Shown here: piece after piece, positions 7,503 to 13,545 of the stretch
How positions within the stretch are numbered: position 1 is the first letter of the stretch
How the letters are laid out: each line of letters begins with the position of its first letter
Assembly: GCA_037444855.1 (NCBI GenBank)
Contig: JBBILO010000012.1
Location: 1 to 21,628 of the forward strand
DNA from: JBBILO01 sp037444855
GTDB taxonomy: Bacteria; Patescibacteriota; Microgenomatia; UBA1406; GWC2-37-13
DNA: 21,628 nucleotides
Direction: 5' to 3'
Made by a program: the position numbers and the translations under genes
The notes under the pieces: model-generated
Databases searched by the model: none
What the model was told of the DNA's origin: nothing
What the model saw: the letters and a program-made list of their open reading frames with translations, nothing else

Positions 7503-7760
7503 ATGGATCAAACACAATTAATTTTAACTATCGCTTTAACAATCTCAACTATTTTCTTAACAATTATCGGCATCCAATTAATTTTAATATTAAGAGAAAC
7601 AAGAAAACTTATCAAAAAAGCCAATAATATTTTTGATTCTTTAGAAAAAGCTGGCTTAGTTATTCATAGTGGTTTTGCAGAAGTTTACGGCTTTTTAACT
7701 GGGTTTAAAACAATTTTAAAACTTCTTGATTTTTTTAAAAAAAATGGAAAAGAAAAATGA
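7503..7760 (+). CDS. Small membrane protein, DUF948-like architecture
   Basis: An 85-residue protein starting at ATG 7503. An upstream GTG at 7485 is possible but would include the -10 box. One N-terminal transmembrane helix (~6-30) is followed by an amphipathic region (RETRKLIKKANNIFDSLEKAG) and a second weakly hydrophobic part ending in basic residues. This resembles DUF948-type envelope proteins by shape only. It overlaps the next gene by 17 bases, and the next gene is YtxH-like. A DUF948-YtxH pair is a common arrangement in Firmicutes stress/envelope operons, so the pair probably acts together (inference). Confidence 0.6.
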   Translation: MDQTQLILTIALTISTIFLTIIGIQLILILRETRKLIKKANNIFDSLEKAGLVIHSGFAEVYGFLTGFKTILKLLDFFKKNGKEK

Positions 7761-8025
7761 ACACCAGCTTTCTAACTTTTGGTTTGGTTTTGTTTTTGGA
7801 GGAATGTCAATATTAACATTGGCTTATTTTTTTGGCACAAAAAACGGGAGAAGGATTTTAAAAGATCTTCTTTATTTTTCCGAAAATTTAGAAGAGAATT
7901 TGGAGATCTTGTTAAAAAAAATTAAAGAAAGTGAGAAAAAAAACAAGGAAAAAAAAGAAAACCACCCCACTCCGCTTATTACATCGCTAGCAGAAAAAAT
8001 TAGAAATCTTTCTCAATCTCATTGA
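7744..8025 (+). CDS. YtxH-like small membrane protein
   Basis: A 93-residue protein from ATG 7744. A longer start at 7726 is possible but less likely. One glycine-spaced transmembrane helix (WFGFVFGGMSILTLAYFFGT, ~13-32) is followed directly by KNGRRILKDLL, matching the G-rich helix plus P/N-x-S/G-x-R/K-x-x-x-x-DL pattern of YtxH. A highly charged coiled-coil-like tail follows (~45-80, Glu/Lys-rich). It overlaps the preceding gene by 17 bases. Its stop codon (8023-8025) lies inside the -35 box of the thioredoxin promoter. Function is unknown; YtxH proteins are stress-linked in Bacillus. Confidence 0.6.
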   Translation: MEKKNEHQLSNFWFGFVFGGMSILTLAYFFGTKNGRRILKDLLYFSENLEENLEILLKKIKESEKKNKEKKENHPTPLITSLAEKIRNLSQSH

Positions 8026-8049
8026 CAATAATTTTTTTTTCACTATAAT
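8022..8049 (+). promoter_or_regulatory. Sigma-70 promoter of thioredoxin gene
   Basis: A perfect -35 TTGACA (8022-8027), a 16-base spacer rich in T, and a perfect -10 TATAAT (8044-8049). The start would be near 8056, leaving a leader of roughly 5 bases before ATG 8061. The -35 box contains the stop codon of the upstream gene. Confidence 0.75.
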
Positions 8050-8060
8050 AATCTTTGGAT

Positions 8061-8378
8061 ATGGTAAAAAAAATAAATGTTGATCAATTTAAAAATGAAG
8101 TTTTGAATGAAAAAGATAAATTAGTTTTTGTTGACTTCTACGCTGATTGGTGTGGCCCTTGTCGATTAACTTCTCCTATTATTGAAGAACTGGCAAATGA
8201 ACTGTCTAATGTTAAGTTTGTCAAAATTAATGTTGATGAAAACTCAGAATTAGCTTCACAATATTCTATTTTTTCTATTCCTACCTTTTTGTTTTTTAAG
8301 AACGGCGAGGTTGTTCATCAAATGGTTGGCGCCAATAGTAAACAAAGATTCATTGAAGAAATTAATAAATTCCTTTAA
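8061..8378 (+). CDS. trxA: Thioredoxin
   Basis: A 105-residue single-domain thioredoxin, a cytoplasmic protein-disulfide reductant. Seen: FVDFYADWCGPCR with the redox pair WCGPC, the buried Asp in VDFYA, the FVKINVDEN strand, and the cis-proline segment SIPTFLFFKNGEV. The length is normal. ATG 8061 is chosen over TTG 8055 because the latter would start before or at the predicted transcription start. It has a strong dedicated promoter and appears monocistronic. No thioredoxin reductase is present in the window. Confidence 0.95.
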   Translation: MVKKINVDQFKNEVLNEKDKLVFVDFYADWCGPCRLTSPIIEELANELSNVKFVKINVDENSELASQYSIFSIPTFLFFKNGEVVHQMVGANSKQRFIEEINKFL

Positions 8379-8404
8379 TCTTTTAGCACTCAGAACCGGG
8401 ATGT

Positions 8405-8497
8405 GAAACCCGAAATGAGTCCCGTTGAGATTTCAAATCACAAATTCCAAATTCCAAATTACAAATTACAATGACCAAATTTTTAATTTTTAATTTT
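8405..8497 (-). repeat. Dispersed intergenic repeat, copy A (inverted)
   Basis: Read on the minus strand this aligns with 12967-13064 over almost its whole length. Shared blocks include AATTAAAAATTAAAAATTT, TGTAATTTGTAATTTG, GGAATTTGTGATTTGAAATC and the GC core with GGGTTTC. Copy B carries an extra 7-base piece (TTATTAG). Confidence 0.75.
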
Positions 8498-8593
8498 AAA
8501 TGAATTATTTTTTCTCAGATTCTTAAGCACAAAAAATAAGATTACCTTAACCAGTCATTAAGGAAAAACAACCTGCAAATCAACAAAACTAGC

Positions 8594-8645
8594 AACCGGT
8601 TAGCTGATTTTACCGATTCAACCGATTTAGCTGATTTAACCGACA
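8594..8645 (+). repeat. Degenerate 26-bp tandem repeat
   Basis: Two adjacent units, 8594-8619 and 8620-8645, share AACCG, TTAGCTGATTT and ACCGA. A partial third unit (CTGATTTAATCGA) follows. The composition is unlike the neighbouring genes and no coding frame is present. Confidence 0.6.
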
Positions 8646-8662
8646 ACTGATTTAATCGAATA

Positions 8663-9091
8663 CTATTTTCTAAACACTCTCACTATTTTTCCATGGACTA
8701 CTTTTAGTTGAAGATGTGCTATTTGAAGAAGATATAAGGCGAGGGTTGCCAACCAACGAAGTGATGAAGTGACTGGAGCACGAAGACCAACAATAATTTT
8801 TTCATCAGAAAGAGGAAGTTTTATCGATTGAGACTGGGAAAATTGAGGTGTAGAAACTGCTTGAACGCCGATTTTTTTTAAATCTGGAGATAATTTAATT
8901 GTTTCTTTTCTCGCCTTAAGATATGGAGCTACTTCCTTCGTCGGTTCTAACTCTACTTTTTCTTCAATGGTAATTTCTTTCCTTTCTTTTCTTAAGGGTG
9001 GCTCTTTTTCTTTATCGACAAAACCAATAAAATGAGTTTGTTTTTTTTCACGGAAAAAATCTGGTTTTAAGGGAGTGTAATTATTTCTCAT
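8663..9091 (-). CDS. Unrecognised protein, disordered N-terminus with compact C-terminal region
   Basis: A 142-residue protein. Residues 1-80 are highly charged and proline/lysine-rich, probably disordered. Residues ~92-142 form a compact, moderately hydrophobic segment (DEKIIVGLRAPVTSSLRWLATLALYLLQIAHLQLKVVHGK) ending in basic RVFRK. The hydrophobic stretch WLATLALYLLQIA could be an amphipathic or single membrane helix. I do not recognise a named family; the C-terminal motif looks conserved rather than random. It is divergent from the PP-loop gene across 34 bases. The minus-strand -10 TATAAT (9098-9103) lies exactly 6 bases before the ATG, so a leaderless mRNA is likely. Confidence 0.7.
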   Translation of the reverse strand: MRNNYTPLKPDFFREKKQTHFIGFVDKEKEPPLRKERKEITIEEKVELEPTKEVAPYLKARKETIKLSPDLKKIGVQAVSTPQFSQSQSIKLPLSDEKIIVGLRAPVTSSLRWLATLALYLLQIAHLQLKVVHGKIVRVFRK

Positions 9092-9097
9092 AAAAAA

Positions 9098-9117
9098 ATT
9101 ATATAAAATGTTATAAT
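9098..9117. promoter_or_regulatory. Overlapping divergent -10 boxes (9091 and 9126 genes)
   Basis: On the minus strand TATAAT (9098-9103), six bases, then ATG 9091. On the plus strand TATAAT (9112-9117), eight bases, then ATG 9126. Both predict transcripts with no leader or 1-2 bases of leader. No strong -35 is visible. Confidence 0.5.
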
Positions 9118-9125
9118 CAACAAAA

Positions 9126-10508
9126 ATGCAAAAATTAATTCATATTTATCGAAAAATTATTAGAAACGGCGTTGAGATAAAAATTGGTAAAAAAAAATAT
9201 CAAATTTTATATGATTCTTTTATCTGGAAAAACTTTCCTAAATCCCTTCATCGATTGTTTGCTGATAGTTTATCCTATATTACCACTTGGCATCTTCCTT
9301 TTATTAAGGAAGGAAAATTAATCTATCACTTCCCTCATCCACCCATCGAACCTCTTTTTTTTAAACTTCTCTTATACTCAATTCCAATGAATATTTTTGA
9401 AGAAGGCAATAATCAGTCGACTTCTAATTTATTAAAAAATTTTTATAACTTTACCTTTCAAACAAAATTTAATAGTCTCAATCATTTCTATCAAGGAAAG
9501 TCAATAAAAAAATCACTAAAAGAAAGGGCGATAATTCTTTTCTCGTTTGGCAAAGATAGTCTTCTTACTTACGGTCTATTAAATGAATTGGGAATAAAAA
9601 CCATTCTTATTTTTATGAGAGAGCCTCAAAGTAATTTTGAAAACGCTCATAAAAAAAAGTTGGCCCATAAATTTTATAATCAATTCGATGAAGAAATAAC
9701 TTTTTTTCCTCTATCAATTGGAAGATTAAGACAGTCTGAGGGATTGTGTTGGGGTTGGGATATTATCCTTTCTCAATATACTTTTCTTCTTCTTCCTTAT
9801 TTTTTTTCCTTAAAAACTAAATATTTGTTTTTTGGTAATGAGCAAAGTTGTAATTTTTATCTCATTGACAAAGAAGGATTTTTTGTTAATCCGGTGTTTG
9901 AACAAAGTATTTTTGCCATGCAGCATCTAAACGATATTCCAAAACACTTTTCTATTAACACTCATATTGGGAGTTTGGTTGAACCGATCCATGAAATTTT
10001 TATCACTTTTATTCTTCATCATCGTTATCCTGAAATTGGCCGATTCCAAATGTCTTGTTTCTCTGAAAAAGAAGAGGCAAAAAAAAGACGTTGGTGCGGC
10101 GTCTGTGAAAAATGCGCTCGGATGTACGTTTTTTTAAAGGCTTTCAATTTTTCTCCTGAAAGAATAGGTTTTTATGAAAATATGTTAACTCTGAAAGCAG
10201 AAAAATTTTTTGTCTTATTTGATAAAAAAAATGTCGACAGTACCTATGGTTCAAGCGGTTTAGGACGAGATGAACAACTTTTAGCTTTTTATCTCGCTTA
10301 TAAATCCGGTACTAAAGGTGAGCTAATTGAAAAATTTAAAAAACAATTTTTAAAAGAGGCTGAAGAAAGAAAAGAAGAATTAATTAAAGAATATTTTGGT
10401 ATCCATTCATCGTTTACTCTTCCTTCATCACTTAGAAAAAAAACTTTAAAAATTTTTGAAAAAGAAAGAGAGAAGATTTTGATTTATATTAAAAGAGTGA
10501 TTAAATAA
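9126..10508 (+). CDS. PP-loop (HUP superfamily) ATP-utilising enzyme; possibly MurL-like epimerase
   Basis: A 460-residue soluble protein. The PP-loop motif appears as SFGKDS (140-145), after a hydrophobic strand (AIILF), where the consensus is SGGKDS. This indicates ATP-to-AMP chemistry (adenylation of a substrate). Four cysteines, one at 311 and a CxxCxxC set at 324, 327 and 330 (WCGVCEKC), could bind zinc, as in some PP-loop enzymes. Residues 1-130 form an unfamiliar N-domain and the C-terminus (~400-460) is charged and helical. The layout (N-domain, mid-protein PP-loop, late cysteine cluster, ~450 residues) recalls MurL, which epimerises the glutamate of UDP-MurNAc-Ala-Glu. It also recalls tRNA-modifying and QueC-like enzymes. 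The MurL idea is an inference supported by the adjacent peptidoglycan gene. The gene converges with the SpoIID gene, 4 bases apart. Confidence 0.7.
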   Translation: MQKLIHIYRKIIRNGVEIKIGKKKYQILYDSFIWKNFPKSLHRLFADSLSYITTWHLPFIKEGKLIYHFPHPPIEPLFFKLLLYSIPMNIFEEGNNQSTSNLLKNFYNFTFQTKFNSLNHFYQGKSIKKSLKERAIILFSFGKDSLLTYGLLNELGIKTILIFMREPQSNFENAHKKKLAHKFYNQFDEEITFFPLSIGRLRQSEGLCWGWDIILSQYTFLLLPYFFSLKTKYLFFGNEQSCNFYLIDKEGFFVNPVFEQSIFAMQHLNDIPKHFSINTHIGSLVEPIHEIFITFILHHRYPEIGRFQMSCFSEKEEAKKRRWCGVCEKCARMYVFLKAFNFSPERIGFYENMLTLKAEKFFVLFDKKNVDSTYGSSGLGRDEQLLAFYLAYKSGTKGELIEKFKKQFLKEAEERKEELIKEYFGIHSSFTLPSSLRKKTLKIFEKEREKILIYIKRVIK

Positions 10509-10521
10509 AATCTTATTTAAT
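10500..10521. terminator. Inverted repeat across two convergent stop codons
   Basis: ATTAAATAA and TTATTTAAT are perfect 9-bp arms around AATC. They contain the stop codons of both convergent genes (10506-10508 plus, 10513-10515 minus). This could be a compact bidirectional terminator, but the stem is all A/T and therefore weak. Confidence 0.3.
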
Positions 10522-12213
10522 TTCAACATTATACAAAGCACCACGAATTTGGATATTACCTGGGGCCCGTGCGTTGAACCAATCTTTAAATTCTACACCA
10601 TCAGAATTAAAATTTCCCGCATCTCCCATGAAACTAACGCTAATCACTTTTCCTTGATTAAAATCTGCATTAATATTTGCAGAGTAAACATTGTTAAATG
10701 GATTAACCCCTCTTTTCTTTAGTTCTTCTTTTACTCTTTGTTCATTCCAAACATCACCGCCGGCATCAACTTGATATAAAAAGTTTTTAATGTTTGAATC
10801 GATCCGTGCGAGTAAAATTACATTAATAATGTCTGCTAATTCTTCAGATTTTAACCAAGCTGTATTATTATATTCTTTTCGATATCCCCAATTACAATAG
10901 AAAATGGGGGAGTCTCGATCATAGGCTTGTTCAAAAAGTTCTTTAAAATTATTAACAGATATTTTTGTATCTCGACCATCTTTTGTCCAAGGTGTTAAGC
11001 TCCAACCAATTGTGGAGGTTGAAAAAAAATATCCTCCATGAGTTGAAGAATACCAAGCTTTAATTGGATCCCCATCTTTAACCATGACTAATCCTTCTGT
11101 CTCTTTAACTGCAACCATCCATGGTCCTTGTTTTGGATTCGGCTTAAAGACCTGACAAGCTTCTGTGGCGCAAATTTCGTCAGGTTTATTATTGCTTCTC
11201 AAATCCCTAATATATCTCAATGCATAAGATCTTGCCACTATCGCTTGAGCTTTAAGTACCTCAAGAGGCCAGCTTTCAGGGACTTCATATATCCTTAAAA
11301 CATAATCTTCTAGAGAAAATTCTCCATATCCTTGAACTTTTATTTTTGTATTAATATCGTATTTTTGGAAGGTGTCGAAATTATAATACGCTCTCAAAAT
11401 TTCTTCAAAATTTTGCCCAGCTTCAGCCCTTCCCTTTGCTCCCCATTGATTCATGCCGACACGGTTTGGTACGCCAAAAGTAAAAAAACCAAACTTAGGA
11501 GAAAATCCACTATCTCTTATTGCATTTGTCCGAGGATCATAGTCTGGTTTACAATCGTAAACAATAGATGCTGACCGAGGAATGTAAATACTTGCAAACT
11601 TCTTAGCAATCAATTCATGTTGTTTTGAAGTTAATTGAGCGATTTTTTCTCTTGTTTTAGCAATTTCTCCCTCTAATAATTTCGCTTGTTTATCAACTTC
11701 TTGTTGCAAAATACCTAGTTGATTTTTTTCGATCTCTAGATTCTTCTTTGTTTCTTCTAAATTTTTAATATATAAAACGATTTTAACAATCATATTTTTG
11801 TCCTGATCAACAACGGTTTTTTGGTAAAAAAAATTATCAATTGAGGTTGAAAAATTGTCGCCAACAAAAAGATTAATTAAAGAAAAACTAGCTTTTTTAA
11901 CATTTTTATAAAAGCTTCTTGCTCTTTCTTGAAGAAGCTTTTCTTGATAAGCAAGCGCCTCCTCACCTTTCTTTACTTCGATTTCTTTTTTTTTAATCTC
12001 ATTCTCCAAATAACCGATCCGCGTGATGATGTGGTCTAATCTCTGTTTCAGTGTTTGATAATTCGCTTCTTTTTGAGATAGTGCCTTTTTTAAATCATCT
12101 AATTGTCTATTTAAGGAGGCAATCTCATCATCAATACTGGCAAAAGATGGAATTTTAAACCAAATGATAAAAAGAAAAAAAACCAATAAAAAAATAGTTG
12201 ACCATCGCTTCAT
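10513..12213 (-). CDS. Secreted coiled-coil protein with SpoIID peptidoglycan lytic domain
   Basis: A 566-residue protein with an N-terminal signal/anchor (KRWSTIFLLVFFLFIIWFKIPSFA). A long coiled coil (~28-205) of the EnvC/PcsB type is followed by a SpoIID domain (~240-460). SpoIID proteins are lytic transglycosylases that cleave glycan strands from which stem peptides have been removed. Key segments: GVPNRVGMNQWGAKGRAEAG (247-266), DYVLRIYEVPESWPLEVLKAQAIVARSYAL with the catalytic-type Glu310, and YSSTHGGYF. A C-terminal extension (~460-566) is unassigned. Coiled coils of this kind normally carry M23 or CHAP hydrolases and are controlled by FtsEX, so a division or wall-remodelling role is likely (inference). 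The gene is divergent from the pilin gene across 22 bases; TATAAT lies 6 bases before its ATG. Confidence 0.88.
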   Translation of the reverse strand: MKRWSTIFLLVFFLFIIWFKIPSFASIDDEIASLNRQLDDLKKALSQKEANYQTLKQRLDHIITRIGYLENEIKKKEIEVKKGEEALAYQEKLLQERARSFYKNVKKASFSLINLFVGDNFSTSIDNFFYQKTVVDQDKNMIVKIVLYIKNLEETKKNLEIEKNQLGILQQEVDKQAKLLEGEIAKTREKIAQLTSKQHELIAKKFASIYIPRSASIVYDCKPDYDPRTNAIRDSGFSPKFGFFTFGVPNRVGMNQWGAKGRAEAGQNFEEILRAYYNFDTFQKYDINTKIKVQGYGEFSLEDYVLRIYEVPESWPLEVLKAQAIVARSYALRYIRDLRSNNKPDEICATEACQVFKPNPKQGPWMVAVKETEGLVMVKDGDPIKAWYSSTHGGYFFSTSTIGWSLTPWTKDGRDTKISVNNFKELFEQAYDRDSPIFYCNWGYRKEYNNTAWLKSEELADIINVILLARIDSNIKNFLYQVDAGGDVWNEQRVKEELKKRGVNPFNNVYSANINADFNQGKVISVSFMGDAGNFNSDGVEFKDWFNARAPGNIQIRGALYNVEIK

Positions 12214-12227
12214 AAATTTATTATAGT
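12198..12227. promoter_or_regulatory. Divergent promoter region, SpoIID-like and VirB2-like genes
   Basis: Plus strand: TTGACC (12198-12203), 18 bases, TATAGT (12222-12227), then 8 bases to ATG 12236. Minus strand: TATAAT (12225-12220), then exactly 6 bases to ATG 12213. The two -10 boxes overlap, so the two polymerases could compete. Both mRNAs would be leaderless or nearly so. Confidence 0.55.
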
Positions 12228-12235
12228 AATAAATA

Positions 12236-12829
12236 ATGAAAAGATTTTTCTTTGTTTTTTTCTTAATTTTTTTATTTTTTTCAATTTTTAATAAACAAAC
12301 ATTTCTTGTTTTTGCTCAAGACCAACGCTATGCCACCTGCGATCAATGTGGTTTTTGCCCACCAAAGCAGCCTCCAAGTAATTGGATAAAATGTGTCCAA
12401 TGCCTTTATCCCAATGCTTCAACCGATCCAAACACTCTTGATACCATAAAAATTAATCCTACAACTAACCTTCCACCAACCCCCAAACCCGGTGTCGCTT
12501 ACACTATGATTGGTTGTGTCCAAACTAATTTACGTTCAATTCAAACAGAAGGAGCAGCCGCCAGCATTACTCAGGTATTTCTTAATTTGTTGTTTAGAAT
12601 AGTCGGCGCTATCGCTCTAATTTATTTTCTCTACGGGGTTTTTGTTATTATGACTTCTCAAGCTGATCCGGAAAGACTAAATTATGGAAAAAGAATTGCT
12701 CTTGGAGCGATAGTTGGTCTAATTTTTTCCTTAACCTCAGTTTTTCTCGTTAATCTTCTTGGAAACGATATTCTGAAAATTCCTGGTTTTGAAGGACAAA
12801 TTACCCCAATACCAACACCAACCCCTTAA
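12236..12829 (+). CDS. VirB2/TrbC-like pilin with cysteine-rich ectodomain
   Basis: A 197-residue protein with a signal peptide (1-27). A mature N-region follows with Cys35, 38, 41, 53, 56 and 94 (CDQCGFC, CVQC) and a Pro/Thr-rich stretch. Two transmembrane helices come next (~117-139, ~154-175), separated by a short polar loop with the pattern YGVFVIMTSQADPERLNYGKRIALGAI. This loop pattern (small-G-x-x-x-MTS-x-x-DPE-x-x-x-x-G-R) is that of the type IV secretion pilin family widespread in candidate-phyla bacteria. A short Pro/Thr tail ends it. Other VirB genes are not in the window. The cysteines could form disulfides outside the cell, or bind metal. It is divergent from the SpoIID-type wall hydrolase gene, which fits a shared envelope theme. 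Confidence 0.78.
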   Translation: MKRFFFVFFLIFLFFSIFNKQTFLVFAQDQRYATCDQCGFCPPKQPPSNWIKCVQCLYPNASTDPNTLDTIKINPTTNLPPTPKPGVAYTMIGCVQTNLRSIQTEGAAASITQVFLNLLFRIVGAIALIYFLYGVFVIMTSQADPERLNYGKRIALGAIVGLIFSLTSVFLVNLLGNDILKIPGFEGQITPIPTPTP

Positions 12830-12856
12830 AAGAAGACCTAAAAAAATCAAAAATAT

Positions 12857-12899
12857 AAATACGATTGAAATACAATCGAAATACAACTGAAATACATTG
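12857..12899 (+). repeat. Four-unit 11-bp tandem repeat
   Basis: Units AAATACGATTG, AAATACAATCG, AAATACAACTG and AAATACATTG lie head to tail. The last unit is one base short. It follows the pilin gene and has no open frame. Confidence 0.7.
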
Positions 12900-12966
12900 T
12901 TAATTAAAAATTAATTTAAAATCCCGAAGGGGCACCATTGGGGTTTAAAATTGTTTTAAAATTGAG

Positions 12967-13064
12967 AATTAAAAATTAAAAATTTACTTACTGTAATTTG
13001 TAATTTGTTATTAGGAATTTGGAATTTGTGATTTGAAATCCCAACGAAACCCATTTGGGGTTTC
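12967..13064 (+). repeat. Dispersed intergenic repeat, copy B (forward)
   Basis: This is the inverted partner of 8405-8497. Its distal end carries a perfect hairpin, CGAAACCC (13045-13052) and GGGTTTCG (13058-13065) with a 5-base loop. Confidence 0.75.
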
Positions 13065-13119
13065 GAATTTTGAATTTGTTTAGGTCTAGTATTTAAGATT
13101 GAGAGTTAGAGTTTGTAAC

Positions 13120-13464
13120 TTATCTTTTCTTTCTCAATCTCATTCCCAAAAAAAAAGAAGATAAAAATGCTGGCAGAAGAAGGGTGGGGGAACCAGTTGA
13201 AGGAATAGTCGACGGTGTCTTGATTGACTGATATTGATTTACTTGATACTTATTGGTTGTTGACTGACCGCTAGTTTCTGGTTGGCCAACAACCACCTCA
13301 CTGATTACTTTTCCGGTTGGTGTTGGAGTAACAGTCACCTTAGCAGAAGAGGAAAAGGGAAGTAGTTTTTTAGTAAAATCATATCTTCGAGCAATCACTA
13401 CTAAAGCAACCACAACGACAATCAATCCTAAGATAAAAGACAAAATCTTATTAAAATCTTCCAT
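13120..13464 (-). CDS. Small membrane protein with sortase-type IPSTG tail
   Basis: A 114-residue protein. An N-terminal hydrophobic helix (~8-24) is followed by basic RR, and a Ser/Thr/Pro/Gln-rich linker runs ~37-85. The tail is IPSTG (87-91), a hydrophobic helix (SPTLLLPAFLSSFFLGM) and RLRKKR. This tail has the order of a cell-wall sorting signal: LPxTG-like motif, hydrophobic span, positive end. It could be a sortase substrate or an archaeosortase/exosortase-like tail. No sortase is in the window. With both helices intact, the linker would form an outside loop. The predicted promoter is -35 TTGATT (13497-13502), 17 bases, TATAAT (13474-13479), giving almost no leader. Confidence 0.72.
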   Translation of the reverse strand: MEDFNKILSFILGLIVVVVALVVIARRYDFTKKLLPFSSSAKVTVTPTPTGKVISEVVVGQPETSGQSTTNKYQVNQYQSIKTPSTIPSTGSPTLLLPAFLSSFFLGMRLRKKR

Positions 13465-13473
13465 AATAATTAT

Positions 13474-13502
13474 ATTATATCACTATAGGATAGAAAAATC
13501 AA
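13474..13502 (-). promoter_or_regulatory. Promoter of IPSTG-tailed protein gene
   Basis: Minus-strand TTGATT (13497-13502), 17-base spacer, TATAAT (13474-13479). A second overlapping TATAAT lies at 13469-13474, only 4 bases before ATG 13464. The expected leader is about 3 bases. Confidence 0.55.
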
Positions 13503-13545
13503 GGGTTAAAAAAATTAGTCAATGGTTATAATTAAAATAATCTTA

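Larger units (their letters stand above)
8379..8662. other. Intergenic repeat-bearing region after trxA
   Basis: This gap has no gene. It holds a GC-rich imperfect hairpin (CGGGA at 8398-8402 against TCCCG at 8420-8424) after trxA. The inverted copy of a dispersed repeat (8405-8497) overlaps it, and a degenerate 26-bp tandem repeat lies at 8594-8645. No T-run follows the hairpin, so a classical terminator is not supported. Confidence 0.6.
12830..13119. other. Repeat-rich intergenic region
   Basis: No gene is visible. From left to right it holds an 11-bp tandem repeat (12857-12899), a GC-cored hairpin element around 12919-12946, and the forward copy of the dispersed repeat (12967-13064) with its own hairpin (13045-13065). 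Confidence 0.65.

Noticed and set aside
8055..8060. Alternative TTG start of thioredoxin
   Set aside because: The start would fall at or before the predicted transcription start; the ATG at 8061 gives a standard thioredoxin N-terminus.
8398..8424. Intrinsic terminator of trxA
   Set aside because: A GC stem (CGGGA/TCCCG) exists but it is interrupted and lacks a following T-run; it is better read as part of the dispersed repeat.
8379..8662. CRISPR array
   Set aside because: Only two imperfect units with no unique spacers of constant length; a degenerate tandem repeat explains it.
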